A stretch of DNA of 64,000 bases, from NCBI RefSeq assembly GCF_018327705.1, contig NZ_BNEM01000001.1, positions 2,046,001 through 2,110,000 of the forward strand, given 5' to 3'. The stretch's first letter is position 1. Each line of letters starts with the position of its first letter. Below are positions 50,742 through 61,367 of the stretch, piece by piece. A program made the translations under genes and the position numbers. This DNA is from Catellatospora sp. TT07R-123 (lineage in GTDB: Bacteria; Actinomycetota; Actinomycetes; Mycobacteriales; Micromonosporaceae). The notes beneath the pieces are model-generated. The model was given only the letters and a program-made list of their open reading frames with translations, was not told where the DNA came from and made no database searches.

Positions 50742-51882
50742 CCTGCCGCCGCGCGTGGCCGAGGCGCTGCGCGCCCTGCCCGACCCGGTCTGCGCCTACG
50801 TGTACGACCCCGCCGTGCTCGCCGACCGCGTCGCCCGGCTGCGCGCCGCCCTGCCCGGCGTGGCCGTCTGCTACGCGGTCAAGGCCAACGGGCATCCCGC
50901 GCTGGTCGGTGCGGCCGCGCGGGTCTGCGACGGGCTGGAGGTCGCCTCCGGCGGCGAACTGGCCCTGGCCGAGGCGGCCGGGGCCCGCCGGATCGTGTTC
51001 GGCGGCCCGGCCAAGACCGACGCGGAGCTGGCCGCCGCGCTGCGGCTGCGCGCCACCGTCAACGTCGAGAGCGTGCACGAGCTGCGCCGGTTGAGCCTGC
51101 TCGCGGCCGAGGTAGGCGAGACCGCCGAGATCACGCTGCGGGTCAACCGGGCCGAGGGCGGGCTGCCGGGCACGCACGCGATGGCCGGGGCCGCCACCCC
51201 GTTCGGCGTCGAGGAGGCGCAGCTGCCCGAGGCGGTGGCGCTGGCGCACTCGCTGCCGGGCGTGAACCTGACCGGCTGGCACCTGCACGCCGTCTCCAAC
51301 AACCTCGACGCGGCCGCGCACGCGCGGTTCCTGGCCGAGGCGCTGGACTGGTCCGTCCTGGTCGCCGACAAGCTGGGGGTGGCGCTGCGCAGCGTCAACG
51401 CCGGTGGTGGATTCGGCGTCGACTACGCCGGGGACGCCGTGTTCGATCCGGCGGCGCTGCGGTTCGACGTGCCCGCCGGGATCGAGCTGGTGGTGGAACC
51501 GGGCCGGTGGCTGGCCGCCGACGCGGGCTGGTACGCCGCGCAGGTGCTGGACCTGAAGCAGACCCACGGCCGCTGGTTCGCGGTGCTGCGCGGCGGGACC
51601 CACCACTTCCGGCTGCCCGCGGCGTGGGGCTACAGCCACCCGTTCACGGTGCTCCCGGTCGAGCACTGGCCGTACCCGTGGCCGCGGCCGCAGGTCGAGG
51701 AGACCGCCGTGGACGCGGTCGGCGAGCTGTGCACGCCGCGCGACGTGCTCGCCCGCGACCGGCACGTCGAGCGGCTGCGCGTCGGCGACGTGCTGGTCTT
51801 CGGCCGCACGGGGGCGTACGGCTGGGACATCTCGCACCACATGTTCCTGCGCCACCCCGAGCCCGATTTCGTGGTGCTCTGA
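50731..51882 (+). CDS. Fold-III PLP-dependent decarboxylase of the siderophore operon
   Basis: A 383-residue enzyme of the ornithine/diaminopimelate decarboxylase fold. PLP Lys in VCYAVKANGHPALV, EVASGGELALAEAAG, phosphate-binding VNAGGGFGVDYAG, EPGRWLAADAG, and the active-site Cys/Asp in GELCTPRDVLARD. It begins inside the last codons of the second synthetase gene. In NIS operons such enzymes decarboxylate a citryl-amino acid intermediate or supply a diamine (SbnH, PvsE type), so it probably tailors the siderophore backbone. Confidence 0.9.
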   Translation: MPADLPPRVAEALRALPDPVCAYVYDPAVLADRVARLRAALPGVAVCYAVKANGHPALVGAAARVCDGLEVASGGELALAEAAGARRIVFGGPAKTDAELAAALRLRATVNVESVHELRRLSLLAAEVGETAEITLRVNRAEGGLPGTHAMAGAATPFGVEEAQLPEAVALAHSLPGVNLTGWHLHAVSNNLDAAAHARFLAEALDWSVLVADKLGVALRSVNAGGGFGVDYAGDAVFDPAALRFDVPAGIELVVEPGRWLAADAGWYAAQVLDLKQTHGRWFAVLRGGTHHFRLPAAWGYSHPFTVLPVEHWPYPWPRPQVEETAVDAVGELCTPRDVLARDRHVERLRVGDVLVFGRTGAYGWDISHHMFLRHPEPDFVVL

Positions 51883-52064
51883 CCCGGTTGCGGGTCACCC
51901 CCTGTGACCTCGCCGTCTACCCAGCGAATCGGATGATCACGACATGGTCCGCGCTGTTCGAGCTGGCTTGACAACGTCCTAGACTGTCCCGGTCCAGCAC
52001 CGTCCCCGTGGTGCCCGACACCTGTTCCACCCCCACCCCCACCCCTTGAAATGCGGAGGCCCCG

Positions 52065-53813
52065 ATGCCGAACGGCCGTAGCTCCGCGGTCCGATCGCAC
52101 CGGCGCGGTGGCGGCCGGCGCCGCACGATCGCACCCTGGCTCGTCATCCCGATGGCACTGGTGCTGGTCGGCTCCGGGCTGACCATCGGTTACGTGTACC
52201 TCATCAAGAACGCCTGCTCCGGCAGCACCCAGGCCACCATCGTGGCGCCGCCGACGACTGCCGCGCTGCTGCAGGACCTGGCGGGCAAGTGGGCGCAGAC
52301 CAACCCGTCGGTCAACGGCGTGTGCGCCTCGGTGAAGATCGGCGTGCAGGAGACCGCGGTCACCGTGGAGGCGCTCGCGCACGACTGGGACCCGACGGCC
52401 TCCGGCCCGGCTCCCGACGTATGGGTGCCCCCGTCGAGCGCCTGGGTGAAGAAGGCCGCCGCCGCCAGCGAGACCGCCGACCGGCTGCTGCCGGACCTGC
52501 TGCCCAGCGTGGCGCGTACGCCCGTCGTGATCGCGATGCCCCGGACCGTCGCCGAGCAGCTCAACTGGCCCAACACCAAGCTGGACTGGAAAGACCTGCT
52601 CGACAAGCTCGCGCAGGACAAGTCCATCAAGATCGGCATGAGCAACCCGGCGACCTCGACCGCGGGCCTGCTCGCGCTGTCGGCGATCATCGACGCCGAC
52701 GACAACACCGAGGTCGACTCCACCGAGCTCGGCCGGGTGTTCCAGCTGGAGCAGCGCCTGTCGGTGTACAAGAGCACCACCGAGGAGCTGTTCGCGGAGT
52801 ACGTCGCCGGCCAGGGCAAGTCGCTGACCGCGTTCCCCGCGCTGGAGCAGGACATCGTGCGCCACAACGAGGCCCACCCGGACCTGCCGCTGGTCGCCGT
52901 CTACCCGCAGAACGCGACCACCGAGGCGGACAACCCGTACCTGGTGCTGAAGAACGCGGCGTGGACCAGCAAGGAGCGGGTCGACGCCGCCCAGGCGTTC
53001 CTCCAGTACCTGCGCGAGGAGCCCGCCCGGGCCGAGGTGCAGTCGATGGGCTACCGCGACTCCAACCGCGTGCCCGGTCCGAAGCTGTCGCAGAACAACG
53101 GCGTGGTCAGCAAGCTGACCGCGCTGCCGGGCGGCGTGCTGCTGAGCGAGTCGATCACCCAGACGGTCAACACCTGGACCGCGCTGACCCGCCCGACCAA
53201 CATGCTGCTGGTGCTGGACGTGTCCGGCTCGATGGGCAGCGTGGTGCGCGGCACCGGCCTGACCAAACTGGACCTGACCAAGTCGGGCGCCGGGGCGGCG
53301 ATCCAGCTGTTCGGTGACGACGCCCAGGTCGGCCTGTGGGCCTTCTCCTCGCAGCAGTCGGGCAAGAAGGCCTACCGCGAGGTGGTGCCGGTCGGCAAGC
53401 TCAACGACGACGTCGACACCGACGGGGAGAGCGCCTCGCGGCGCGACACCCTCGTGTCGCAGCTCAAGGAGCTGGAGCCGGGCGGCAACACGGGTATGTA
53501 CGACACGGTCTGGGCGGCGTACCAGACCATGCAGAAGCAGTACGTCCCCGACGCCACCAACATGATCGTGCTGCTGTCCGACGGCGCCGACGACGACCAG
53601 CTCCAGGGCCTGAAGCTGGAAGAGCTCACCGCGAAGATCAAGGCGGCGGACCCGAGCCGGCCCGTCAAGATCGTCACGATCGCGCTGGGCAAGCCGGAGA
53701 ACAGCACCGCCCTCGCCAAGATCAGCGCCGCGACCGGGGAGAACACCTACAGCTCCGAGCGGTCGTACGACATCGGCAAGGTCCTCATGAGCGCCATCTT
53801 CGACGTCAACTGA
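52065..53813 (+). CDS. Substrate-binding and VWA domain protein, membrane-anchored
   Basis: A 582-residue protein: basic N-terminus, one membrane segment (about 25-45, WLVIPMALVLVGSGLTIGYV), an extracytoplasmic solute-binding-protein-like domain (about 55-370; PDVWVPPSSAWVKKAA, IGMSNPATSTAGLLAL) and a von Willebrand A domain (about 380-582) with an intact MIDAS: VLDVSGSMGS, Thr in GGNTGMYDT and Asp in LLSDGADDD. The combination is known in actinobacteria but without assigned role; an external binding domain joined to a metal-dependent adhesion domain suggests signalling or assembly at the surface. Strong terminator follows. Confidence 0.9.
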   Translation: MPNGRSSAVRSHRRGGGRRRTIAPWLVIPMALVLVGSGLTIGYVYLIKNACSGSTQATIVAPPTTAALLQDLAGKWAQTNPSVNGVCASVKIGVQETAVTVEALAHDWDPTASGPAPDVWVPPSSAWVKKAAAASETADRLLPDLLPSVARTPVVIAMPRTVAEQLNWPNTKLDWKDLLDKLAQDKSIKIGMSNPATSTAGLLALSAIIDADDNTEVDSTELGRVFQLEQRLSVYKSTTEELFAEYVAGQGKSLTAFPALEQDIVRHNEAHPDLPLVAVYPQNATTEADNPYLVLKNAAWTSKERVDAAQAFLQYLREEPARAEVQSMGYRDSNRVPGPKLSQNNGVVSKLTALPGGVLLSESITQTVNTWTALTRPTNMLLVLDVSGSMGSVVRGTGLTKLDLTKSGAGAAIQLFGDDAQVGLWAFSSQQSGKKAYREVVPVGKLNDDVDTDGESASRRDTLVSQLKELEPGGNTGMYDTVWAAYQTMQKQYVPDATNMIVLLSDGADDDQLQGLKLEELTAKIKAADPSRPVKIVTIALGKPENSTALAKISAATGENTYSSERSYDIGKVLMSAIFDVN

Positions 53814-53823
53814 CGCACCCGCC

Positions 53824-53857
53824 CGAAGGGCCCGCCCCCACCGGGGCGGGCCCTTCG
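53824..53857 (+). terminator. Terminator of the VWA protein gene
   Basis: A perfect 15-bp stem (CGAAGGGCCCGCCCC and complement) with a 4-nt loop, 10 nt after the stop codon, no U tail. The next 140 nt (to 54004) are C-rich simple repeats of CAGCCCGCT and GCCCGCCCG type. Confidence 0.85.
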
Positions 53858-54004
53858 CCGTACCCGCCCCACCCCAAACCTCCGACCCCCACCCCCGCCG
53901 ACCCCGAACCCGATCCAGCCGCCCCGCCCAGCCGCCCCGCTCAACCCGCTCAGCCCGCTCAGCCCGCCCGGCCCGCCCGGCCGCCCGGCCGCCCGCCCCG
54001 ATTT

Positions 54005-54073
54005 TCATAGACGCTGGCCTATTACGTGGAAGATGATCTTCTTGGAAACGATGTAATAGGCCAGCGTCTATGA
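54005..54073 (+). repeat. Element E: long perfect inverted repeat
   Basis: Perfect 21-nt arms (54005-54025 and 54053-54073, containing ATAGACGCTGGCCTATTAC) flank a 27-nt loop. Arms and loop are far less GC-rich than the surrounding DNA. The loop contains AAGATGATCTT. No second copy was found in the window. The 27-nt loop equals that of every family C element. Confidence 0.85.
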
Positions 54074-54157
54074 ATGGCGCCGCGGGGAAGGCCCCCTCCC
54101 GACCCCGCGGAGATCCAGGCGGCCAACTCCGACCACAGACGGCGATCTTCACGCGGA

Positions 54158-54218
54158 GATCGCGGTTTCCGGTCAGCTTCAGCGGCTCAGGCCCAGGTTT
54201 TGACCGACGACGGCGATC
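54158..54218 (+). repeat. Family C palindromic element, copy 3
   Basis: Arms GATCGCGGTTTCCGGTC and GACCGACGACGGCGATC, 27-nt loop ending AGGTTTT. It forms a tandem pair with copy 4, the two starts being 94 nt apart, and the string GGCGATCTTCACGC occurs three times here (54141, 54212, 54235), showing local duplication. Confidence 0.75.
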
Positions 54219-54251
54219 TTCACGCACCGACGGCGGCGATCTTCACGCGGA

Positions 54252-54312
54252 GATCGCGGCTTCCGGTCACCTTCGGCGGTTCGGGGCGAGGTTATGACCG
54301 AAGACGGCGATC
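54252..54312 (+). repeat. Family C palindromic element, copy 4
   Basis: Arms GATCGCGGCTTCCGGTC and GACCGAAGACGGCGATC, 27-nt loop ending AGGTTAT. Second unit of the tandem pair in the convergent gap 53814-54531. Confidence 0.75.
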
Positions 54313-54424
54313 ATGCCCACGCGGGCGCCGTTTCGGAACCACGTTCGCAGGCCACATCGCCGCCCTTCCCCGCCGCCGGCGCCGCAATGGGTACCCCCGG
54401 GGCTCGGCGTCTCACCACCCCGGC

Positions 54425-54493
54425 CAGCCGAATCGATCACGGTGCCAGGGTGGCGACACACCGTCGAACCCTGCCATAAGTTCATGATCAACG
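54425..54493 (+). repeat. Family A 69-bp element, copy 2
   Basis: Identical to 564-632 except one base (A for G in the hairpin loop). As at copy 1, family C elements precede it on the same strand and the 3' end of a minus-strand gene follows (39 nt away). Flanking sequences on both sides are unrelated to those of copy 1, so the boundaries of the repeat are sharp. Confidence 0.85.
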
Positions 54494-54531
54494 GATAGGG
54501 GGCGGGGGCGGCGGAGGTGGGGTGGGTGGGG

Positions 54532-55746
54532 TCAGCTGTGGAGGGCGGTGCGGACTGGGGCGGCTTTGGCGGCGGCTTCGGCTACCTCGGCCCACGGGTC
54601 GGAGTCGATGGTGATGCCGCCGCCGGCCCATACGTGGACAGAGGTGCCGTCGACGGCGGCGGTGCGGATCGTCAGGCCCAGGTCGATGCTGTCGGGACCG
54701 ATCCAGCCCAGCGCGCCCATGCTGACACCCCGCCCGACCGGCTCCAGCCGGGCGATCTCGGCCAGCGCCGCCAGCTTCGGCGCCCCGGTGACCGATCCGC
54801 CGGGGCAGACGGCGCGCAGCAGTTCGGCGAGCCCGGTGCCGGGCCGGATCCGGGCGGTCACGTCCGATTCAGCCTGCCACAGGTCGCACCAGGGCCGCAG
54901 CGCGAACAGCCGGGGCACCCGGACCGTGCCGGTGACGGCGACGTGGGACAGGTCGTTGCGCATCAGATCGACGATCATGACGTGCTCGGCCCGCTCCTTG
55001 GGCGAGGCGAGCAGTTCGGCGCGCCCGGCGGCGGTGGCCGGGGCGGTGCCCTTGATGGGGCGGGTCAGCACCTCGCCGCCGCGTACGCGCAGCAGGGTCT
55101 CCGGCGAGCCGCAGCCGATCGCCCAGCCGTCGCCGGACAGGATCCCCGCGTAGCGGGCGCCCGGCAGCCGGGTCAGCCGCCGTAGCGCGGGCAGCGGATC
55201 GCCGGTGTACCCGGCCGAGGCGTGGCCGACCACGTTGACCTGGTATACGTCGCCGCGAGCGATCGACGCCCGCACCTGCTCCACCGCTGCGGCATGGTCT
55301 GCGGGGCTCCAGGAGGGCCGCCAAGCCCCCAACCGCCAGTCGCCGTGCGTTTGCCCGGACGGGGCGTCCGGTTCGCCCTGCGGGCGTACGGTGGCGGAGT
55401 GCGCGTAAACCACCGCGACCACGTCCGGCACCGAGGGGACGGGGCTGGGGGCGCCCTGCCGGCCGCCCGCCATGGCCGCTCCACCGGCGGCGGAGACGAA
55501 CAGCGCCGCGCCGCAGATGTCGTGTTCCCGATCGGGCACTTCCGAAGAAGTACAACAAGCGGACACATCATTCACAATGAGGTTATGGCGGGTCAGAAAA
55601 GATTCGACAAGAGCGGCCGGGTCACCCGGGTCACCCACGCGCCACTCGAACCGGGAGCGTTCCCACGCCTGGTCACGGCACGATGCCGGAATGCCAGGGA
55701 TGTCCCTGGCCGGACCATGGGTGGGGTATAGACCGACCGGCTTCAT
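54532..55746 (-). CDS. pabB: Aminodeoxychorismate synthase component I (chorismate-binding)
   Basis: A 404-residue chorismate-utilising enzyme that makes 4-amino-4-deoxychorismate for folate (or a related anthranilate-type reaction). C-terminal catalytic motifs are GCGSPETLLRVRGGEVLTRP, PIKGTAPA, HVMIVDLMRNDLSHV and CPGGSVTGAPK, all intact. The N-terminal domain (about 1-130) is shortened compared with TrpE. No glutamine amidotransferase (pabA) is beside it. The segment EVPDREHD and a preceding Cys pair at about 64-65 lie in the unusual N-terminus. Start MKPVGLYPT is the first in-frame ATG; no ribosome binding site is clear. Confidence 0.9.
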   Translation of the reverse strand: MKPVGLYPTHGPARDIPGIPASCRDQAWERSRFEWRVGDPGDPAALVESFLTRHNLIVNDVSACCTSSEVPDREHDICGAALFVSAAGGAAMAGGRQGAPSPVPSVPDVVAVVYAHSATVRPQGEPDAPSGQTHGDWRLGAWRPSWSPADHAAAVEQVRASIARGDVYQVNVVGHASAGYTGDPLPALRRLTRLPGARYAGILSGDGWAIGCGSPETLLRVRGGEVLTRPIKGTAPATAAGRAELLASPKERAEHVMIVDLMRNDLSHVAVTGTVRVPRLFALRPWCDLWQAESDVTARIRPGTGLAELLRAVCPGGSVTGAPKLAALAEIARLEPVGRGVSMGALGWIGPDSIDLGLTIRTAAVDGTSVHVWAGGGITIDSDPWAEVAEAAAKAAPVRTALHS

Positions 55747-55922
55747 TCGTCTCGTCCGAACGGTTGATAAATGAAAACGCCCAGCGTCACCTGCTCGTAA
55801 AAGGCTCGTTCGGCTTGGTAGCGTGCGTCACTGTTCATGTGATCGACCGCACACCGGCGCCGGTTCGCCTCTGACCGAGCAACCACGCCCTCACCCCTAA
55901 CCGAATCGCGGAGAACCCCGAG

Positions 55923-56123
55923 ATGTTGTGCCAGCACCAACCGCAGTGCCCGTCCGCCGACGCCATCGACCACGATGCCGCCAAGGTGGTGGCTTCCTTC
56001 CCGGAGCAGGGCTGGAGCCTCCTCTGCAACGGTGTCATCGTCTTCGAGGACACCGGCGAGCTGCTCCCCGACGGGTCGAGCGTCGCCCCGCACCGCGGTC
56101 CCGCGGTGCACGCGATGGCCTGA
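55923..56123 (+). CDS. DUF5999 family protein
   Basis: A 66-residue protein matching the small actinobacterial DUF5999 family: CQHQPQCPSADAIDHDAAKV with two Cys, SFPEQGWSLLCNGVIVFEDT, GELLPDG and HRG near the end. Three Cys and three His could bind a metal. CGGAG lies 10 nt before the ATG. Function unknown. It is a monocistronic gene between pabB (divergent) and gcvP (convergent). Confidence 0.88.
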   Translation: MLCQHQPQCPSADAIDHDAAKVVASFPEQGWSLLCNGVIVFEDTGELLPDGSSVAPHRGPAVHAMA

Positions 56124-56240
56124 CGGATCACACCCTAAGGCTCTCACCAGGCGGCAGAGCTGCCGCCGTCCCCGCCACGCCGGCCGGCCCGAGGTTGTGT
56201 CCAGGCCGGCGCGACGCGGGGTTTCATCGGCTCACCGCCG

Positions 56241-59045
<2,805 letters not shown>

Positions 59046-59089
59046 ATGGGACTCCGGGGTCGAGGACCTAAGCCCTCCCCCTCTGTCGC

Positions 59090-59195
59090 GTCGCTTCAGA
59101 GTCGCCATGCCCGTACGGTTCGGGTGCCTGAGAGGTTCCGGGGAGGAATTGCCCCTTCGGCGCCGCGCTGACGCGCGGACTCTCCCACACGGGTG
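59090..59195 (-). promoter_or_regulatory. Glycine riboswitch (single aptamer visible)
   Basis: Read on the minus strand: GTGTGGGAGAGTCCGC, a hairpin, GCGCCGAAGGGGCAA, TCCTCCCCGGAACCTCTCAG, GGCA, a hairpin GAACCGTACGGG, and GGCGACTCTGAAGC. These are the conserved blocks of one glycine aptamer. Only one is seen; a second block of the usual tandem pair is not recognisable in the remaining 45 nt before the gcvP start. Confidence 0.93.
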
Positions 59196-59302
59196 TGCCG
59201 GCACCAATCACGCTACCAGCACCGCCTGGGCGGCACCGTAACCTGGGCCACTGCCGCATCGCCACAGCAACCTCGAAGGTCACACCCGCCCCGCCGCGCT
59301 GT

Positions 59303-60271
59303 TCACGGCAGCAGGACGACCTTGCCGACCGTGCGCCGGTCCTCCAGTGCGCGGTGCGCCGCCGCGGCGTCGGCGAGCGGGAACTCGGCGATCAGCGGGG
59401 TCAGCCGGCCCTCGGCCGCCTCGCGCAGCGCCTGCTCCTCCAGCTCGCGCAGCGGCCGGGTCACCGCCGGGCCGAGCGCCGAGCTGGCGGTGATGCCCCG
59501 GGTGTACAGGTCGGCTGTGGTGATCTCCGTTGCGCTTCCCGACGACCACCCGCAGATCACGAACCGGCCGCCGGGCGCGAGCAGTTCCAGGGCCGCCCGG
59601 CCCGCCGGCCCGCCGACGCCGTCGATGACCAGCGACAACCGCCGCTCGCCCAGCTCGGCCCGCACCCGCTGCGGCCAGTCCGCCGCCGTGTAGTCGACGG
59701 CCGTGCCGGCGCCGTTGCGCCGCACCTGCTCCACCTTGGCGGGGCCGCCCGCGACGCCGACGACGTACGCGCCCGCGCGCTGGGCTGCCTGCACGAACAG
59801 GGTGCCCAGGCCGCCCGCGGCGGCGGTGACCAGGACGGTGTCGGCCTCGGTCAGGGCGGCGCGGTCGAGCACGCTGACGGCGGTGCGGCCGGTGCCGATC
59901 ATCGCGACGGCGGTCGGGGCGGACAGGTGGTCGGGGATCTCGTGCAGGGAGGTGGCGGCGGCGAGGGCGCGTTCGGCGTACCCGCCGCTGGTCAGGCCGA
60001 GGTGGGCGACCGCGCGGCGGCCCAGCCAGCCCGGGTCCGCCCCGGGCCCGGTCGCGACCACCCGGCCCGCGACCTCGCGGCCGGGTGTCATCGGCAGGGC
60101 CGGGAGCGGGAACGGGGTGCGCCCGCCGCTGCGGATGCTCGTGTCGATGAGGTGCACACCCGCCGCCTCGACCTCGATCACCACCTGGCCGTCTCCCGGC
60201 TCCGGGTCGGGGACCTGTTCGAGCAGCAGGTTCTCGGCCGGGCCGAACTCGTACTGGCGGATGGCGCGCAT
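59303..60271 (-). CDS. NADPH:quinone reductase-like zinc-free MDR protein
   Basis: A 322-residue medium-chain oxidoreductase without the structural zinc Cys cluster. GroES-like part: MRAIRQYEFGPAENLLLEQV, GVHLIDTSIRSG, PGREVAGRVVATGPG. Rossmann part: VLVTAAAGGLGTLFVQAAQR, DGVGGPAGRAALELLAPGGR and a C-terminal VGKVVLLP. It reduces quinones or enones with NADPH. Start MRAIRQ has GAGGAG 7 nt upstream. Its promoter carries a perfect SoxR box, matching the known redox-stress role of such reductases in actinomycetes. Confidence 0.93.
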   Translation of the reverse strand: MRAIRQYEFGPAENLLLEQVPDPEPGDGQVVIEVEAAGVHLIDTSIRSGGRTPFPLPALPMTPGREVAGRVVATGPGADPGWLGRRAVAHLGLTSGGYAERALAAATSLHEIPDHLSAPTAVAMIGTGRTAVSVLDRAALTEADTVLVTAAAGGLGTLFVQAAQRAGAYVVGVAGGPAKVEQVRRNGAGTAVDYTAADWPQRVRAELGERRLSLVIDGVGGPAGRAALELLAPGGRFVICGWSSGSATEITTADLYTRGITASSALGPAVTRPLRELEEQALREAAEGRLTPLIAEFPLADAAAAHRALEDRRTVGKVVLLP

Positions 60272-60332
60272 GGTGCTCCTCGGGGTGTGGCAGGCCGCGT
60301 CACCCGGCGGTGTCCGCCGGGTGCCCGCCACG

Positions 60333-60363
60333 ACGTTAAAACCTCAAGTCGACTTGAGGTCAA
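60333..60363 (-). promoter_or_regulatory. SoxR-regulated promoter with 19-nt spacer
   Basis: On the minus strand TTGACC (60363-60358) and TAACGT (60338-60333) are 19 nt apart, the over-long spacing used by MerR/SoxR-type activators. A perfect 20-bp palindrome ACCTCAAGTCGACTTGAGGT (60341-60360) fills the spacer and contains the SoxR core CCTCAAGTnnACTTGAGG. Just inside the transcript, a 10-bp hairpin CACCCGGCGG-TGT-CCGCCGGGTG (60301-60323) could protect the 5' end. Confidence 0.92.
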
Positions 60364-60379
60364 GGCCGCCCGCGAGGGA

Positions 60380-60847
60380 TCAGGGATGCGGCAGGTAGAC
60401 CGTCCGGCCCGCGCGGCGGGCGGCCAGGGCCGGCGCCAGGCGCCGGGCGGAGTTCTCGGCCAGCAGTTCGGACGCGGTCTCCGGCGCGAAGAACCCGACC
60501 TCGGCGATCTCGGTCGGATCGGTCGGGTCGGCGGCCGCGGCGGCGGTCCCGCCGTCGAACAGGAAGTGCGCCATGGCGCGCGAGCGGTGCCCCTGCGGCG
60601 GCGCCCAGTCGACCAGCAGCAGCAGGCCGACCTCGGCCTCCAGCCCGGCCTCCTCGGCCAGCTCCCGCGCGGCGGCCAGGTGCGGCGGCTCGCCCGCCTC
60701 GACGATCCCGCCCGGGAACGACCAGTGGTCGCGATAGGTGGCCTTCACCAGCAGCACCCGGCCCTCGGCATCGGTGACCAGGGCGCTGGCCGACACGTGG
60801 AACGTGGGCAGGCTCTGATACCACTGCGCCGGATCGACCCATGTCAC
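60380..60847 (-). CDS. NUDIX hydrolase
   Basis: A 155-residue hydrolase of nucleoside-diphosphate-linked compounds. The Nudix box reads GGIVEAGEPPHLAAARELAE and continues EAGL, with all metal-binding Glu residues in place. VSASALVTDAEGRVLLVKAT begins the fold. The substrate is not evident. GTG 60847 has TAGGCT 6 nt upstream, consistent with a leaderless message. It lies just upstream of, and in the same orientation as, the SoxR-controlled reductase but has its own promoter. Confidence 0.9.
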   Translation of the reverse strand: MTWVDPAQWYQSLPTFHVSASALVTDAEGRVLLVKATYRDHWSFPGGIVEAGEPPHLAAARELAEEAGLEAEVGLLLLVDWAPPQGHRSRAMAHFLFDGGTAAAAADPTDPTEIAEVGFFAPETASELLAENSARRLAPALAARRAGRTVYLPHP

Positions 60848-60915
60848 CCCGCCAGCCTACGGCGCCACCGCCGCTCGCCGCCTGCCGCTCGCCGCTCGCC
60901 ACGCGCGGATCGTTC

Positions 60916-60979
60916 GTGCAGTCTCGGGGAAAGTGCGGGAATCACGCCCGGCTTTCCTGCACTTTCCCCGAAACTGCAC
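60916..60979 (+). repeat. Family D palindromic element, copy 2
   Basis: 21-nt arms (first 20 nt GTGCAGTCTCGGGGAAAGTG) pairing at 20 of 21 positions around a 22-nt loop. Both sides carry GAATCACGCC-like direct repeats (60939 and 60980). It resides between the divergent NUDIX and small secreted protein genes. Confidence 0.8.
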
Positions 60980-61063
60980 GAATCACGCCTGGCAGCGGCC
61001 CTTGCGCGACCGACATTGGTGCGACGATTATCGATTCGATACTCGTCACTGAAGGAGATTCGC

Positions 61064-61324
61064 ATGAAGCGTCGCATCGCCGCGCTCGCCCTCGCCGCCG
61101 CGGGTGCCGCGGCCGTCCTGGTGCCCGGCGCCCCCGCCCAGGCGTACGGGCAGTGCCTGGCCAACACCAAGTGCGGCTGGCTCTACTACGCCGACGCCGC
61201 GCACACCCGGCTGCAGGGCGGCCACACCACCAACTGCGAGGGGACCGTGCTCGACTGGGGCATCAAGGCGGGCTACTCCGTCTTCATCAGCGAGCAGTGC
61301 GTGGACCTCCCGCCCGTGGAGTGA
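61064..61324 (+). CDS. Small secreted protein, DUF6289-like
   Basis: An 86-residue exported protein: signal peptide about 1-27 (APAQA/Y) and a mature part of about 59 residues with four Cys (GQCLANTKCGWLYYADAAHT, TTNCEGTVLDWG, SEQCVDLPPVE), probably two disulphides. It resembles what I recall of the DUF6289 family. AAGGAG is 7 nt before ATG 61064. Function unknown; a small disulphide-bonded exported protein could be a toxin, inhibitor or surface protein. Confidence 0.8.
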   Translation: MKRRIAALALAAAGAAAVLVPGAPAQAYGQCLANTKCGWLYYADAAHTRLQGGHTTNCEGTVLDWGIKAGYSVFISEQCVDLPPVE

Positions 61325-61367
61325 GAGCGGCCGCCCGCCCGGCACGGGTTTCGGTAGCCTCGCGGGC

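Noticed and set aside
54158..54312. Possible CRISPR-like array from tandem family C elements
   Set aside because: Only two units, palindromic throughout, no uniform spacers and no cas genes.
55652..55665. CGGGAGCGTTCCCA, 12 of 14 match to the CebR box
   Set aside because: It is inside the pabB coding sequence, far from any polysaccharide gene, and can be explained by codon usage.
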